From assembly GCF_011420305.2 (NCBI RefSeq), contig NZ_CP061769.1, positions 3,521,001 through 3,585,000 of the forward strand: DNA of 64,000 bases, given 5' to 3'. Made by a program: the position numbers and the translations under genes. Positions 12,343 through 20,646 of this stretch are shown in pieces. The DNA is from Nocardioides ochotonae (GTDB taxonomy: Bacteria > Actinomycetota > Actinomycetes > Propionibacteriales > Nocardioidaceae). The number at the start of each line of letters is the position of its first letter. Position 1 is the stretch's first letter. Under the pieces are notes generated by a model, which did no database searches, was not told where the DNA came from, and saw only the letters and a program-made list of their open reading frames with translations.

Positions 12343-13442
12343 GGGAGGACCACCACGCTGCGCAGCACCTCGCCGTGGTGCATCTTCTCGAAGGCGGCCT
12401 CGATGTCGCCGATGCCGATCTCCTCGGTCACGAACGCGTCGAGGTCGAGGCGGCCCTGGCGGTAGAGGTCGACCAGCATGGGGAAGTCGCGCGAGGGCAG
12501 GCAGTCGCCGTACCAGCTGGACTTGAGCGCGCCGCCGCGGCCGAACACGTCGATCAGCGGGAGCTCGGGCACCTGCATGTCCGGCGTGGGGACGCCGACC
12601 AGGACGACGGTGCCGGCGAGGTCACGGGCGTAGAACGCCTGCTTCCAGGTCTCCGGGCGCCCCACGGCCTCGATCACCACGTCGGCGCCCTCGGCGCCCT
12701 CGTAGGTCTGCGCGCAGATCCGCTTGATCTCCTCGACCGGGTCGACCTTCGAGGAGTCCACGGTGTGGGTGGCGCCCAGCTCACGGGCCTTCTCGAGCTT
12801 GGCGGCGTCGATGTCGACGGCGATGATCGGGCTCGCGCCGGCGAGCGCGGAGCCGGCGATCGCGGCCACGCCGACGCCGCCGCAGCCGATGACCGCCACC
12901 GACTTGCCGCGGGTCACCGCGCCGGTGTTGATCGCGGCGCCGATGCCGGCCATCACGCCGCAGCCGAGCAGGCCGACGGCCGCCGGACGCGCGTCCTCGT
13001 CGACCTTGGTGCACTGACCGGCGGCGACCAGCGTCTTCTCGGCGAACGCACCGATGCCCAGCGCCGGGCTCAGCTCGGTGCCGTCCTCCAGGGTCATCCT
13101 CTGGGTGGCGTTGTGGGTGTTGAAGCAGTACTGCAGGTCGCCGCGCTTGCAGGCCCGGCACTCCCCGCACACCGCGCGCCAGTTGAGCACCACGAAGTCG
13201 CCCGGGGCGACCTCGGTGACGTCCGGGCCGACGGCCTCCACGACGCCCGCGGCCTCGTGGCCCAGCAGGAAGGGGAACTCGTCGTTGATCCCGCCCTCGC
13301 GGTAGTGCAGGTCGGTGTGGCACACCCCGCAGGCCTGCACCTTCACGACGGCCTCGCCCGGGCCCGGGTCGGGGACGTTGATGGTGACCACCTCGACGGG
13401 GGCCCCCTTGGCCAGAGCGACGACGGCCTTCACCTGCTGCAT
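12339..13442 (-). CDS. mscR: S-(hydroxymethyl)mycothiol dehydrogenase
   Basis: A 367-residue zinc-dependent medium-chain dehydrogenase that oxidises the formaldehyde-mycothiol adduct with NAD+. Catalytic-zinc ligands are in [11 protein letters not shown] and LGHEAAG, and the structural zinc cysteines in [10 protein letters not shown] followed by a further Cys. [15 protein letters not shown] and [14 protein letters not shown] are close to the mycobacterial MscR/AdhE2 sequence as I recall it. The NAD Rossmann motif is [13 protein letters not shown]. The ATG at 13442 has a strong GGAGGAAAC upstream, so a longer frame to 13517 is rejected. It overlaps the MBL gene and implies the host makes mycothiol. 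Confidence 0.92.
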   Translation of the reverse strand: MQQVKAVVALAKGAPVEVVTINVPDPGPGEAVVKVQACGVCHTDLHYREGGINDEFPFLLGHEAAGVVEAVGPDVTEVAPGDFVVLNWRAVCGECRACKRGDLQYCFNTHNATQRMTLEDGTELSPALGIGAFAEKTLVAAGQCTKVDEDARPAAVGLLGCGVMAGIGAAINTGAVTRGKSVAVIGCGGVGVAAIAGSALAGASPIIAVDIDAAKLEKARELGATHTVDSSKVDPVEEIKRICAQTYEGAEGADVVIEAVGRPETWKQAFYARDLAGTVVLVGVPTPDMQVPELPLIDVFGRGGALKSSWYGDCLPSRDFPMLVDLYRQGRLDLDAFVTEEIGIGDIEAAFEKMHHGEVLRSVVVLP

Positions 13443-13561
13443 GCGTTTCCTCCTGCTAGATCGGTGTGGACCAACCGTACGGAACGGCCCCGACGCCCCC
13501 GCAGGCGCTGCAACCATTTCGACACCGGCTGCGTCTGGGGGGAGACCAGGAAGGGGAGGAC

Positions 13562-14128
13562 ATGCGCGTGATGCAACGAGGCTCGCCCGGCGCCGGGGCC
13601 GCGGACCCCGGCCCCGAGACGCGGCACGCCGAGTTCAGCCAGTACCTCGCCGCGCGCCAGCAGGCGCTGCTGCGCACGGCGTACCTGCTCACCGGCGACC
13701 CCGACCAGGCCGAGGACGTGCTGCAGAACGCGCTGGCCAAGCTCTACCTGTCGTGGGACCGGGTCCGCGACCGGGGCGCCCTCGACGCCTACGTGCGCCG
13801 GATCATCGTCAACGAGAACAACTCGCTGTGGCGCCGCGGATGGAAGCGGCGCGAGCACCCGGCCGAGCGGGTGCCCGAGGCTGCCCGGCTCGACGAGTAC
13901 GACGACGGCAGCGGCGCGGCCCTGTGGGCGGTCGTCCAGACCCTGCCGCGCCGGGCACGCGCGGTGGTCGTGCTGCGCTACTACGAACAGCTCACGGAGG
14001 CGGAGACCGCCGACGTGCTCGGCATCTCGGTCGGGACCGTGAAGTCCCAGACCAGCCGTGCCCTCGCCGCCCTGCGCGAGCGCACACCCCACGAGCTCGA
14101 TCCCCGGGCCGGCGAGGAGGAGCGATGA
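13562..14128 (+). CDS. ECF RNA polymerase sigma factor (SigE-type subfamily)
   Basis: A 188-residue group 4 sigma factor. Region 2 is [20 protein letters not shown] followed by [12 protein letters not shown], and region 4 is [19 protein letters not shown] with the HTH segment [16 protein letters not shown]. The ATG at 13562 is preceded by AGGAAGGGGAGGAC, an excellent ribosome site. Its stop overlaps the start of the next gene (ATGA), so the two are coupled, as for sigma factors with a membrane-bound regulator. It is divergent from mscR with about 120 bp between. Confidence 0.92.
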   Translation: MRVMQRGSPGAGAADPGPETRHAEFSQYLAARQQALLRTAYLLTGDPDQAEDVLQNALAKLYLSWDRVRDRGALDAYVRRIIVNENNSLWRRGWKRREHPAERVPEAARLDEYDDGSGAALWAVVQTLPRRARAVVVLRYYEQLTEAETADVLGISVGTVKSQTSRALAALRERTPHELDPRAGEEER

Positions 14129-15288
14129 ACGACGAGCAGCTGCTCGCAGAGCTCGGCGCCGAGCTCGACCGGCGTGCCGACCGGCTGCCTCCCGGCCGGC
14201 TCACGCTGGCCGACGTGCAGGCCCGCGCGGGCGCCGTACGCCGTCGGCGTCGCGCCGCCGGTGCGCTGGCGGTGGCGGCCGTGGCCGCGGCGGTCCTGGT
14301 GCCGCTCGGGCTGACCGGGCAGGGCGGCGACCGGGCGGTCGACCCGGCGACCTCGCCCCGCACCGGCGACGCGGTGCTCGCGGGCGACACGCTGCGCCAC
14401 CCCGACGGCACCACCGTCACGCTCCCCCTGGACGCCTCGCAGGTGAGCGAGGTCGGGGTGCTCACCGACGGGCGCGTCGTGGTCATGGCGACGGGGGCGC
14501 GGGTGGTGACCGTGGTCGAGCCGGACGGCACGGTGCAGGCGGAGTACCCCGTCGCCCTCAACGACCTCACGATGGGCCAGGGCGACGACACCGTGGCGTG
14601 GGTCGACGACGAGGGGACGCCGCAGGTGCTGGAGGCCGGGCAGGAGCGTCCGGTCGCGTTCGTCGCGGTCGGCTTCACCTCGGTCCCGGGCGGCGTCGCG
14701 GGCACGAGGGTCGACGCGGTGCTGGGCACGGGGTGCGCCGACGGGGGCTGCGAGGTGCTCGCCGGCCCCGACGACCGCAGCGTGACCAACACCCGCCTCG
14801 CGCTGGAGCGTCCCTCGCTCGTGGGCGGCGGCCATCCTATGGAGGTCACCGACGTGAGCCCGGACGGGCGTCTGTGGGCCGGCGTGCTCGTGCCGGGCCC
14901 GGACGAGCAGTTCGGGTGTGCCGTGCTCTACGACCCCGCCGCGGACCGGGTCACCGCACGCAGCTGCGACACCTCCAACCTCGAGTTCTCCCCCGACGGC
15001 GCCCACGTGCTGGGTTGGCGGGGCGACAACAACATGGTCGGGGAGGCCGTGGCGCTCGACCTCGACCTGCGGGAGGTCCGCTCGGTGGTGCCGGCGCCGC
15101 AGGAGGCGCTCAGCCGGGTCGGGTGGGCCGACTCCGGTGGCCTGCTCGTCGTGCGCACGTCGTACGACGGGCAGGACTGGCGGCTCTCCCGGCTGCCGCT
15201 GGAGGGGCCGGCCAAGGAGGAGCTCATCGCGGGACCGGTCGCCGGGCCGAACCCGGAGCTGGGCACGGCGTACCTGCTCTCGGAGTAG
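14125..15288 (+). CDS. Membrane-anchored beta-propeller-like protein coupled to the ECF sigma factor
   Basis: A 387-residue protein. Residues 1-40 are cytoplasmic and charged, then one membrane helix lies at about 44-64 (GALAVAAVAAAVLVPLGL), followed by a large extracytoplasmic domain. That domain has repeated beta-strand blocks such as VVTVVEPDGTVQAEYPVAL and VALDLDLREVRSVVPAP, suggesting a TolB/WD40-like propeller. It has no HxxxCxxC zinc anti-sigma motif, so direct sigma binding cannot be claimed. Coupling (ATGA) with the sigma gene and the short cytoplasmic head make it a candidate sensor or anti-sigma protein. Confidence 0.78.
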   Translation: MNDEQLLAELGAELDRRADRLPPGRLTLADVQARAGAVRRRRRAAGALAVAAVAAAVLVPLGLTGQGGDRAVDPATSPRTGDAVLAGDTLRHPDGTTVTLPLDASQVSEVGVLTDGRVVVMATGARVVTVVEPDGTVQAEYPVALNDLTMGQGDDTVAWVDDEGTPQVLEAGQERPVAFVAVGFTSVPGGVAGTRVDAVLGTGCADGGCEVLAGPDDRSVTNTRLALERPSLVGGGHPMEVTDVSPDGRLWAGVLVPGPDEQFGCAVLYDPAADRVTARSCDTSNLEFSPDGAHVLGWRGDNNMVGEAVALDLDLREVRSVVPAPQEALSRVGWADSGGLLVVRTSYDGQDWRLSRLPLEGPAKEELIAGPVAGPNPELGTAYLLSE

Positions 15289-15297
15289 GCGCCGGGC

Positions 15298-16353
15298 TCA
15301 GCCCGCGAGCACCTCGGTGACCGGGAGGCTGGAGTCGGCGGGCAGGTCGAGGGAGGACGGGGTGCGGCCGCGGGCGACCATCTCCGCGCCGAGGGCGGCC
15401 ACCATCGCGCCGTTGTCGGTGCACAGCCCCGGGCGCGGGACCCGCACCCGGATGCCGAGCCGCTCGGCGCGCTCCTCGGCGAGGGCCCGCAGGCGGGAGT
15501 TGGCCGCGACGCCGCCGCCGATCAGCAGGTCCTCGATGCCCTCGCTCGAGGCGGCGTCCAGGGCCTTGCGGACGAGCACGTCGCAGACCGCCTCCTGGAA
15601 GCTGGCGGCCACGTCGGCGACCGGCACCGGCTCCCCGGAGCGCTCGCGGGCCTCGACCCAGCGGGCCACGGCCGTCTTGAGCCCGGAGAAGGAGAAGTCG
15701 AAGCGGTGCCGCTCGAGGTCGCGGCGCGAGGTGAGCCCGCGCGGGAAGTCGATGACGACCTGGCCCTCCTCGCGGGCGACCCGGTCGATGTGCGGGCCGC
15801 CGGGGAACGGCAGCCCGAGGCGGCGTGCGACCTTGTCGAAGGCCTCCCCCGCCGCGTCGTCGATCGTCTGGCCCATCGGCTGCACGCCGCGGGTGACGTC
15901 CTCGACGCGCAGCAGGCTGGAGTGCCCGCCGCTGACCAGCATCGCGATGCACGGCTCCGGCAGCGGGCCGTGCTCGAGCTGGTCCACGGCGACGTGGGAG
16001 GCGAGGTGGTTCACGCCGTACAGCGGCTTGCCGAGGCCGAGCGAGAGGGCCTTGGCGGAGGCGACGCCCACGAGCAGCGCGCCGGCGAGGCCGGGGCCGC
16101 TGGTGACCGCGATCGCGTCGACGTCGCTGAGCCGGATCCCGGCGGTCTCGCAGGCCCGCTCGATGGTCGGCACCATCGCCTCGAGGTGGGCGCGGCTGGC
16201 GACCTCGGGCACGACGCCGCCGAAGCGGGCGTGCTCCTCGACGCTGCTCGCGACCGCGTCGGCGAGCAGGGTGTGCCCGCGCACGATGCCGACGCCGGTC
16301 TCATCGCAAGAGGTCTCGATGCCGAGGACGAGCGGTTCGCTGCTGGTGCTCAC
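15298..16353 (-). CDS. tsaD: tRNA N6-adenosine threonylcarbamoyltransferase TsaD
   Basis: The catalytic subunit that transfers threonylcarbamoyl to A37 of ANN-decoding tRNAs. At 351 residues it has [14 protein letters not shown] at the N-terminus, the metal-binding HxxxH in [13 protein letters not shown], and the ASKHA nucleotide motifs [10 protein letters not shown] and [12 protein letters not shown]. The GTG start at 16353 overlaps the rimI stop. It is the last gene of the block that also holds tsaB, rimI and the TsaE fusion, so the t6A machinery apart from TsaC is encoded together. Confidence 0.97.
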   Translation of the reverse strand: MSTSSEPLVLGIETSCDETGVGIVRGHTLLADAVASSVEEHARFGGVVPEVASRAHLEAMVPTIERACETAGIRLSDVDAIAVTSGPGLAGALLVGVASAKALSLGLGKPLYGVNHLASHVAVDQLEHGPLPEPCIAMLVSGGHSSLLRVEDVTRGVQPMGQTIDDAAGEAFDKVARRLGLPFPGGPHIDRVAREEGQVVIDFPRGLTSRRDLERHRFDFSFSGLKTAVARWVEARERSGEPVPVADVAASFQEAVCDVLVRKALDAASSEGIEDLLIGGGVAANSRLRALAEERAERLGIRVRVPRPGLCTDNGAMVAALGAEMVARGRTPSSLDLPADSSLPVTEVLAG

Positions 16354-16805
16354 GGGGCCATTGTCCCCATCAGCTCACGCGCGAGCACGATCGCGGTGGT
16401 GCCGTCGCGGTAGTAGGCGCGTCGGCGGGCCAGCTCGGTGAAGCCGTGGGCGAGGTAGAAGGCCAGTGCGCCGGCGTTGTCCTCGCGGACCTCCAGCACC
16501 ACCCGCTCGACACCGGCGCGCTCGGCGGTGCGCAGCACCTCCGCGAGCAGGGCGGTGGCGACGCCGGTGCGCCGGTGGGTGGCCGCGACCGAGATGCGCT
16601 GGAGCTCGGTCACGTCGACGACGGCCGCGACGGCGTGACCGACGACGGCGCCGGCCTCGTCCTCGGCGACCCACACGTGCAGCGAGGCGTGCTCGTCGGT
16701 GATCGCCTGCTCGATCAGGCCGGGCGACCAGGCGTCCGCGCCGAGGTTGTCGACCTCGAGGTCGGCCACCGCGTCGAGGTCGGCGAGGGTCGCCTCGCGG
16801 ATCAC
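16350..16805 (-). CDS. rimI: RimI-type N-terminal GNAT acetyltransferase
   Basis: A 151-residue GNAT acetyltransferase, normally acetylating the N-terminal alanine of ribosomal protein S18. The acetyl-CoA loop is [17 protein letters not shown] and the C-terminal [19 protein letters not shown] is typical of RimI. I place the start at the GTG (16805) that overlaps the tsaB stop in GTGA; a longer frame upstream is antisense-style shadow over tsaB. Its position between tsaB and tsaD is the usual actinobacterial order. Confidence 0.92.
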   Translation of the reverse strand: MIREATLADLDAVADLEVDNLGADAWSPGLIEQAITDEHASLHVWVAEDEAGAVVGHAVAAVVDVTELQRISVAATHRRTGVATALLAEVLRTAERAGVERVVLEVREDNAGALAFYLAHGFTELARRRAYYRDGTTAIVLARELMGTMAP

Positions 16806-17434
16806 GAGACCTGCTTGCGCGCGCCCGGCGTCTCGGCGTCGGGGCGGCGCAGGTAGAGCGGCTCGGGGTCGAGCAGCTCGGCGAGCTCCTCGGCCACCGC
16901 GCGGGCCAGCCAGCCGGCGCTGGGGCGCAGCGGGCCGCCGGCGTGCGGGAACGCCTCGGGGTAGAGCGCGCCGCCCTCGCCGACGACCGGGAGGTCGCTG
17001 GCGACCAGCGCCGGCTTCTCGACCACGGGGCCCTCGACCCGGGTGCCGTCGGCGTCGTAGGAGGCCAGGTAGACCTCCTTGCGGCGCGCGTCGGTCGCCA
17101 CCAGGAACGGCGTGCCGAGCGTCGGGGCGGCCTCGAGGGCCAGCACGTCGAGCGAGCACACGCCGTACACGGGGATCTCGAGGACCATGGCCAGGGTGCG
17201 GGCGGTGACCAGCCCGACGCGCAGGCCGGTGAACGGGCCGGGGCCGACGCCCACCGCGAGGGCGGTGAGGTCGTGGCGGGTGATGCCCGCGCGCTCCAGG
17301 CCGGCGGCGATGAGCGGCGCGAGCTGCTCGCCGTGCTTCATCGGCCGCTCGGAGGTCAGCTCCACGACCACGTCCGAGCCGTCGTGCAGGGCGAGGCTCA
17401 CCTGGGGGGTCGCGGTGTCGAAGGCCAGCAGCAC
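16802..17434 (-). CDS. tsaB: t6A synthesis complex dimerisation subunit TsaB
   Basis: A 210-residue ASKHA-fold partner of TsaD. It starts LLAFDTATPQVSLALHDG and has GVGPGPFTGLRVGL and GVCSLDVLALEA, all characteristic. The GTG start at 17434 is preceded by TAGCCT and 6 nt, so this gene may also have its own leaderless promoter inside the operon. It is separated by 71 nt from the TsaE-fusion stop. Confidence 0.95.
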   Translation of the reverse strand: MLLAFDTATPQVSLALHDGSDVVVELTSERPMKHGEQLAPLIAAGLERAGITRHDLTALAVGVGPGPFTGLRVGLVTARTLAMVLEIPVYGVCSLDVLALEAAPTLGTPFLVATDARRKEVYLASYDADGTRVEGPVVEKPALVASDLPVVGEGGALYPEAFPHAGGPLRPSAGWLARAVAEELAELLDPEPLYLRRPDAETPGARKQVS

Positions 17435-17440
17435 GACCCG

Positions 17441-17446
17441 AGGCTA
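17441..17446 (-). promoter_or_regulatory. Candidate internal leaderless -10 of tsaB
   Basis: TAGCCT on the minus strand, 6 nt before the tsaB GTG, within the 71-nt gap after the TsaE-fusion gene. It would give tsaB-rimI-tsaD a second transcription start. Confidence 0.45.
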
Positions 17447-17505
17447 ACCCGGGGCCCACCCCCTCCCCCGAGTCGGGGTTTGTGGTTGCCCGAGGACCGG
17501 TCGGC

Positions 17506-18426
17506 TCAGCCCAGCCCGCGGAACGACAGCGCGTGCCAGCGCGGCCCGACCGGGGTGATCTCCACCCGGCGCGGGTCGAGCTCGTCGTCGGGGTCGGTGG
17601 CGGTGCTGCGCACGATGCGGATCTCCAGGCGCGACTCGGTGAGCCCCTCGGCGAGCCCCTCGCCCCACTCCACCACCGTGACCGCGTGGTCCAGGTCGGT
17701 GTCGAGGTCGAGGTCGTCGAGCTCCTCGATGCCGCCGAGCCGGTAGGCGTCGACGTGCACGAGGTCCGGGCCCTCGACCAGGGACGGGTGCACCCGGGCG
17801 ATCACGAACGTCGGCGAGGTGACGTCGCCGCGCACGTGCAGGCCGGCGCCGATGCCCTGGGTGAGGGTGGTCTTGCCGGCGCCGAGCTCGCCGGAGAGCA
17901 CGATCAGGTCGCCCGGCTGCAGCTGGCCGGCCAGCGAGCGCCCCAGCGCCTGCATCGCGTCGCCGTCCAGGACGTCGAAGACGCAGGTGCGCAGCGGCCG
18001 GCGCATCTCCACCAGCGGCGAGCTGCGGGCGATCTCGCGGAACCCCTGGCGCTCCCAGAAGCGCAGCGTGCGCGGCAGCTCCTCGCGGGCGACGACCGTC
18101 GCGTCGTCGTACCCCTCGGCGGCGTCGACCACGGCGTCGATGAGCTGGCGGGCGATGCCGTGCCCCTGGGCGTCGGGATGTACGCCGAAGCGCCGCAGGT
18201 ACATCGTGCTGCCGACGGGGTCCAGCACGAGCGCGCCAACCGGGCGGCCGTCGAGGCGGGCGAGCAGGCCGCCGTAGCGGCTGAGCATCCCGGCCATCGA
18301 CTCCTCGGTCTCGGCGAGCGCGTCCGCGGGCGGGTCGAGGGGCGGACGGGCGTCGAACGCCGCCCGGACCACCTCGAGCACCTCGGCGGCCGCCTCCGGC
18401 CCGACCCGCTGGACCTCGACGCTCAT
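17506..18426 (-). CDS. tsaE: GNAT acetyltransferase-TsaE ATPase fusion
   Basis: A 306-residue bifunctional protein. Residues about 1-155 are a GNAT domain (FGVHPDAQGHGIARQLIDAV, then LRFWERQGFREIARS). Residues about 160-300 are TsaE, the ATPase of t6A synthesis, with the P-loop SGELGAGKTTLTQGIG, SPTFVIARVHPS and VHVDAYRLGGIEELDDL. There is no stop or start signal between them; DVLDGDAMQALGRSLA bridges directly, so this is one polypeptide. The ATG at 18426 overlaps the stop of the upstream hydrolase gene. TsaE is usually about 150 residues and alone. The substrate of the acetyltransferase half is unknown. Confidence 0.9.
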   Translation of the reverse strand: MSVEVQRVGPEAAAEVLEVVRAAFDARPPLDPPADALAETEESMAGMLSRYGGLLARLDGRPVGALVLDPVGSTMYLRRFGVHPDAQGHGIARQLIDAVVDAAEGYDDATVVAREELPRTLRFWERQGFREIARSSPLVEMRRPLRTCVFDVLDGDAMQALGRSLAGQLQPGDLIVLSGELGAGKTTLTQGIGAGLHVRGDVTSPTFVIARVHPSLVEGPDLVHVDAYRLGGIEELDDLDLDTDLDHAVTVVEWGEGLAEGLTESRLEIRIVRSTATDPDDELDPRRVEITPVGPRWHALSFRGLG

Positions 18427-19472
18427 CGCGTCCCTTCCTGCTCCAGGACGGCCTCGATGAGGCGGTCCAGCTCGGTGTTGACCTGCTCGTGGCGCTCGAG
18501 GATCACCATGTGCCCGGCGCCCTCCAGCTCGACGAGGCGCGAGTTGCGGATGCGCGAGTCCAGCTTGCGGCTGTGCCCGATCGAGGTGACCCGGTCGGCG
18601 GTGCCGCACATGATCAGGGACGGCACGTCGGAGAGCACGTCGACGGCGTGGAACTTGTCCAGGGCACCGAAGCTCGGGAAGAACCCGGCGACCACCTCGA
18701 ACGGCGTCTCCGACAGCATCCGGTCGACGAACTCGACGTAGGAGGGCGGCACCTGGTCGCCGAAGGCGAACAGGTCGGTGGCGACGGTGGCCAGCGAGCG
18801 CCCGGCGCGGCGCAGGCCGTCGACGGTGCCGGCGCGGCGGGCCAGGGTGGCCACGGTGCCGCGCGCGAGGGGCAGCCCGATCTTGGCCGGGACCACCGGC
18901 AGCAGCAGCCGGCCCACGTCGAGCCCGCCGGCGGTGGTGGAGATCAGCGCGGCGCCGGCGACCCGGTCGTGGAAGAGCTGCGGGTACTGCTCGGCGAACG
19001 CGACCACGCTCATGCCGCCCATCGAGTGGCCGACCAGCAGCACCGGCCCGTCGGGGACGACCTCCTCGATCACCCGGCGCAGGTCCACGCCGAGCTGGTC
19101 GATGGTGGCGTTCTCCCGCGACGAGCGCCCCGAGCGGCCGTGCGAGCGCTGGTCGTAGAGCACCGTGCGCACCCGACCGCGCAGCGCGGCACGCTGGAAG
19201 TGCCAGCAGTCCAGGTTGAGGGCGTAGCCGTGGACGAGCACCACCGTGAGCGGCAGGGCGTCCGGCCCGGGCTCGTCGATCTCGACGTGGAGCGGGACCC
19301 CGTCGTCGGCGACGACGGTCAGGGGGTCCGAGCGCAGGGTGCCGAACTCGACGTCCTCGCCCGCGCGCCGGTCCAGCCGCTTGCGCTGCCGCGCGACGCC
19401 GTACGCCGTCCCGGCGAGCGCCAGGCTGGCCGCACCGGCACCGGCGCCGAGGATCCGCTTCCTCAGCCCCAC
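18423..19472 (-). CDS. Alpha/beta-hydrolase with N-terminal membrane anchor
   Basis: A 349-residue serine hydrolase. An N-terminal hydrophobic segment (ILGAGAGAASLALAGTAYGV) and basic flank suggest a membrane anchor or signal. The fold is shown by VVLVHGYALNLDCWHFQ, the nucleophile elbow VGHSMGGMSV, the acid region IMCGTADRVTSI and the histidine in EGAGHMVILERHE. The GTG start at 19472 overlaps the end of alr by 10 nt, and its stop overlaps the TsaE-fusion start. A hydrolase here is common in actinobacterial alr-tsaE clusters; substrate unknown. Confidence 0.9.
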   Translation of the reverse strand: MGLRKRILGAGAGAASLALAGTAYGVARQRKRLDRRAGEDVEFGTLRSDPLTVVADDGVPLHVEIDEPGPDALPLTVVLVHGYALNLDCWHFQRAALRGRVRTVLYDQRSHGRSGRSSRENATIDQLGVDLRRVIEEVVPDGPVLLVGHSMGGMSVVAFAEQYPQLFHDRVAGAALISTTAGGLDVGRLLLPVVPAKIGLPLARGTVATLARRAGTVDGLRRAGRSLATVATDLFAFGDQVPPSYVEFVDRMLSETPFEVVAGFFPSFGALDKFHAVDVLSDVPSLIMCGTADRVTSIGHSRKLDSRIRNSRLVELEGAGHMVILERHEQVNTELDRLIEAVLEQEGTR

Positions 19473-20608
19473 CGGCGCTCCTCGGTGTCGACGTGCCGAC
19501 GGCTCAGGCGGCCACCGATCCGGGTGACGACCTCGTAGCTGATGGTGTCGGCGGCCTCGGCCCAGTCCTGGGCGGTCGGCGCACCGTCGAGCCCGGGGCC
19601 GAACAGCACGACCTCCGCGCCCGCCTCGGGACGGTCCCCCTCGAGGTCGACCACGAACTGGTCCATGCAGATGCGGCCGCGCACCGGGCGGCGCCGGCCC
19701 TCGATCCACACCTCGGCGCGGCTGCTGGCGTGCCGCGGCACCCCGTCGCCGTACCCGCCCGGGACCAGCCCGAGCGTGGTGGCGGCCGGGGCGATCCAGG
19801 TCCGGCCGTAGGAGACCGCGTCGCCCTCGGCGATGTCCTTGACCAGCAGCAGGCTGGCCCGCACGGTCATCGCGGGCACCAGGCCCAGGTCCGGGAGGTG
19901 GCCGGGCGCGGGGTCCAGGCCGTAGGAGGCCAGCCCGCAGCGCACCAGGTCGAAGCGCGAGGAGGGCCGCAGCACGGCCGCCGCGGAGTTCGCGATGTGG
20001 CGCACGTCGGGGCGCAGGCCGGCCTGCTCGGCGACCTTCACCGCCCAGCGCAGCACGTCCTCCTGCGCGGCGTTGGCGGGGTCGTCGGGCTCGTCGCTGG
20101 AGGAGAAGTGCGACCAGATCCCGGTGACGCGCCACAGCCCGTCCTCCTCGCCGCGGCGCGCACGCTCCACGACGCCCGGCCAGTCGGCCTGGGTGGCACC
20201 GCCACGCGACAGGCCGGTGTCGATCTTGAGCTGCACGCGCGCGGGGACGCCGGCCGCGGCCACGGCGGCGGCGATCTCCTCGAGCTGGGCGACCGAGTGG
20301 GCCGTCACGTCGACGTCGGCGCCGATCACCGGGGCGTAGTTCTCCCCCGGCGCGGCCAGCCAGCACAGCACCCGGCCCACGTCGCCGGACTCCCGCAGGG
20401 CGAGCGCCTCCTCGAGGGTGGCCACCCCGAGCCAGTCCGCACCGGCCTCGCGGGCCGCGCGGGCGACCTCGACCATGCCGTGGCCGTAGCCGTCGGCCTT
20501 GACCACGGTCATCATCTGCACCTGGTCGCCGACGAGCTCGCGCAGGCGTCTGACGTTGTGCCTCACGGCCGCGAGGTCGACGACGATCTCGGCTCGCGCG
20601 GCGGTCAT
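19463..20608 (-). CDS. alr: Alanine racemase
   Basis: The 381-residue PLP enzyme making D-alanine for peptidoglycan. The PLP lysine is in VVKADGYGHGMVEVA (about residue 34), the catalytic tyrosine lies in GDAVSYGRTW, and RGRICMDQFVVDL is conserved. The ATG at 20608 has GACAAT 7 nt upstream. It sits between nnrDE and the hydrolase gene in the cell-wall/t6A block. Confidence 0.96.
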   Translation of the reverse strand: MTAARAEIVVDLAAVRHNVRRLRELVGDQVQMMTVVKADGYGHGMVEVARAAREAGADWLGVATLEEALALRESGDVGRVLCWLAAPGENYAPVIGADVDVTAHSVAQLEEIAAAVAAAGVPARVQLKIDTGLSRGGATQADWPGVVERARRGEEDGLWRVTGIWSHFSSSDEPDDPANAAQEDVLRWAVKVAEQAGLRPDVRHIANSAAAVLRPSSRFDLVRCGLASYGLDPAPGHLPDLGLVPAMTVRASLLLVKDIAEGDAVSYGRTWIAPAATTLGLVPGGYGDGVPRHASSRAEVWIEGRRRPVRGRICMDQFVVDLEGDRPEAGAEVVLFGPGLDGAPTAQDWAEAADTISYEVVTRIGGRLSRRHVDTEERRWG

Positions 20609-20646
20609 GGGACCGATTGTCCCATCCCGACTCGCGCCGCGGACGA

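Noticed and set aside
17460-17480. CCCCGA-G-TCGGGG palindrome followed by TTTG before tsaB
   Set aside because: It could end transcription on the plus strand, but no plus-strand gene precedes it, and on the minus strand it lacks a U-tract; too short to call a terminator.
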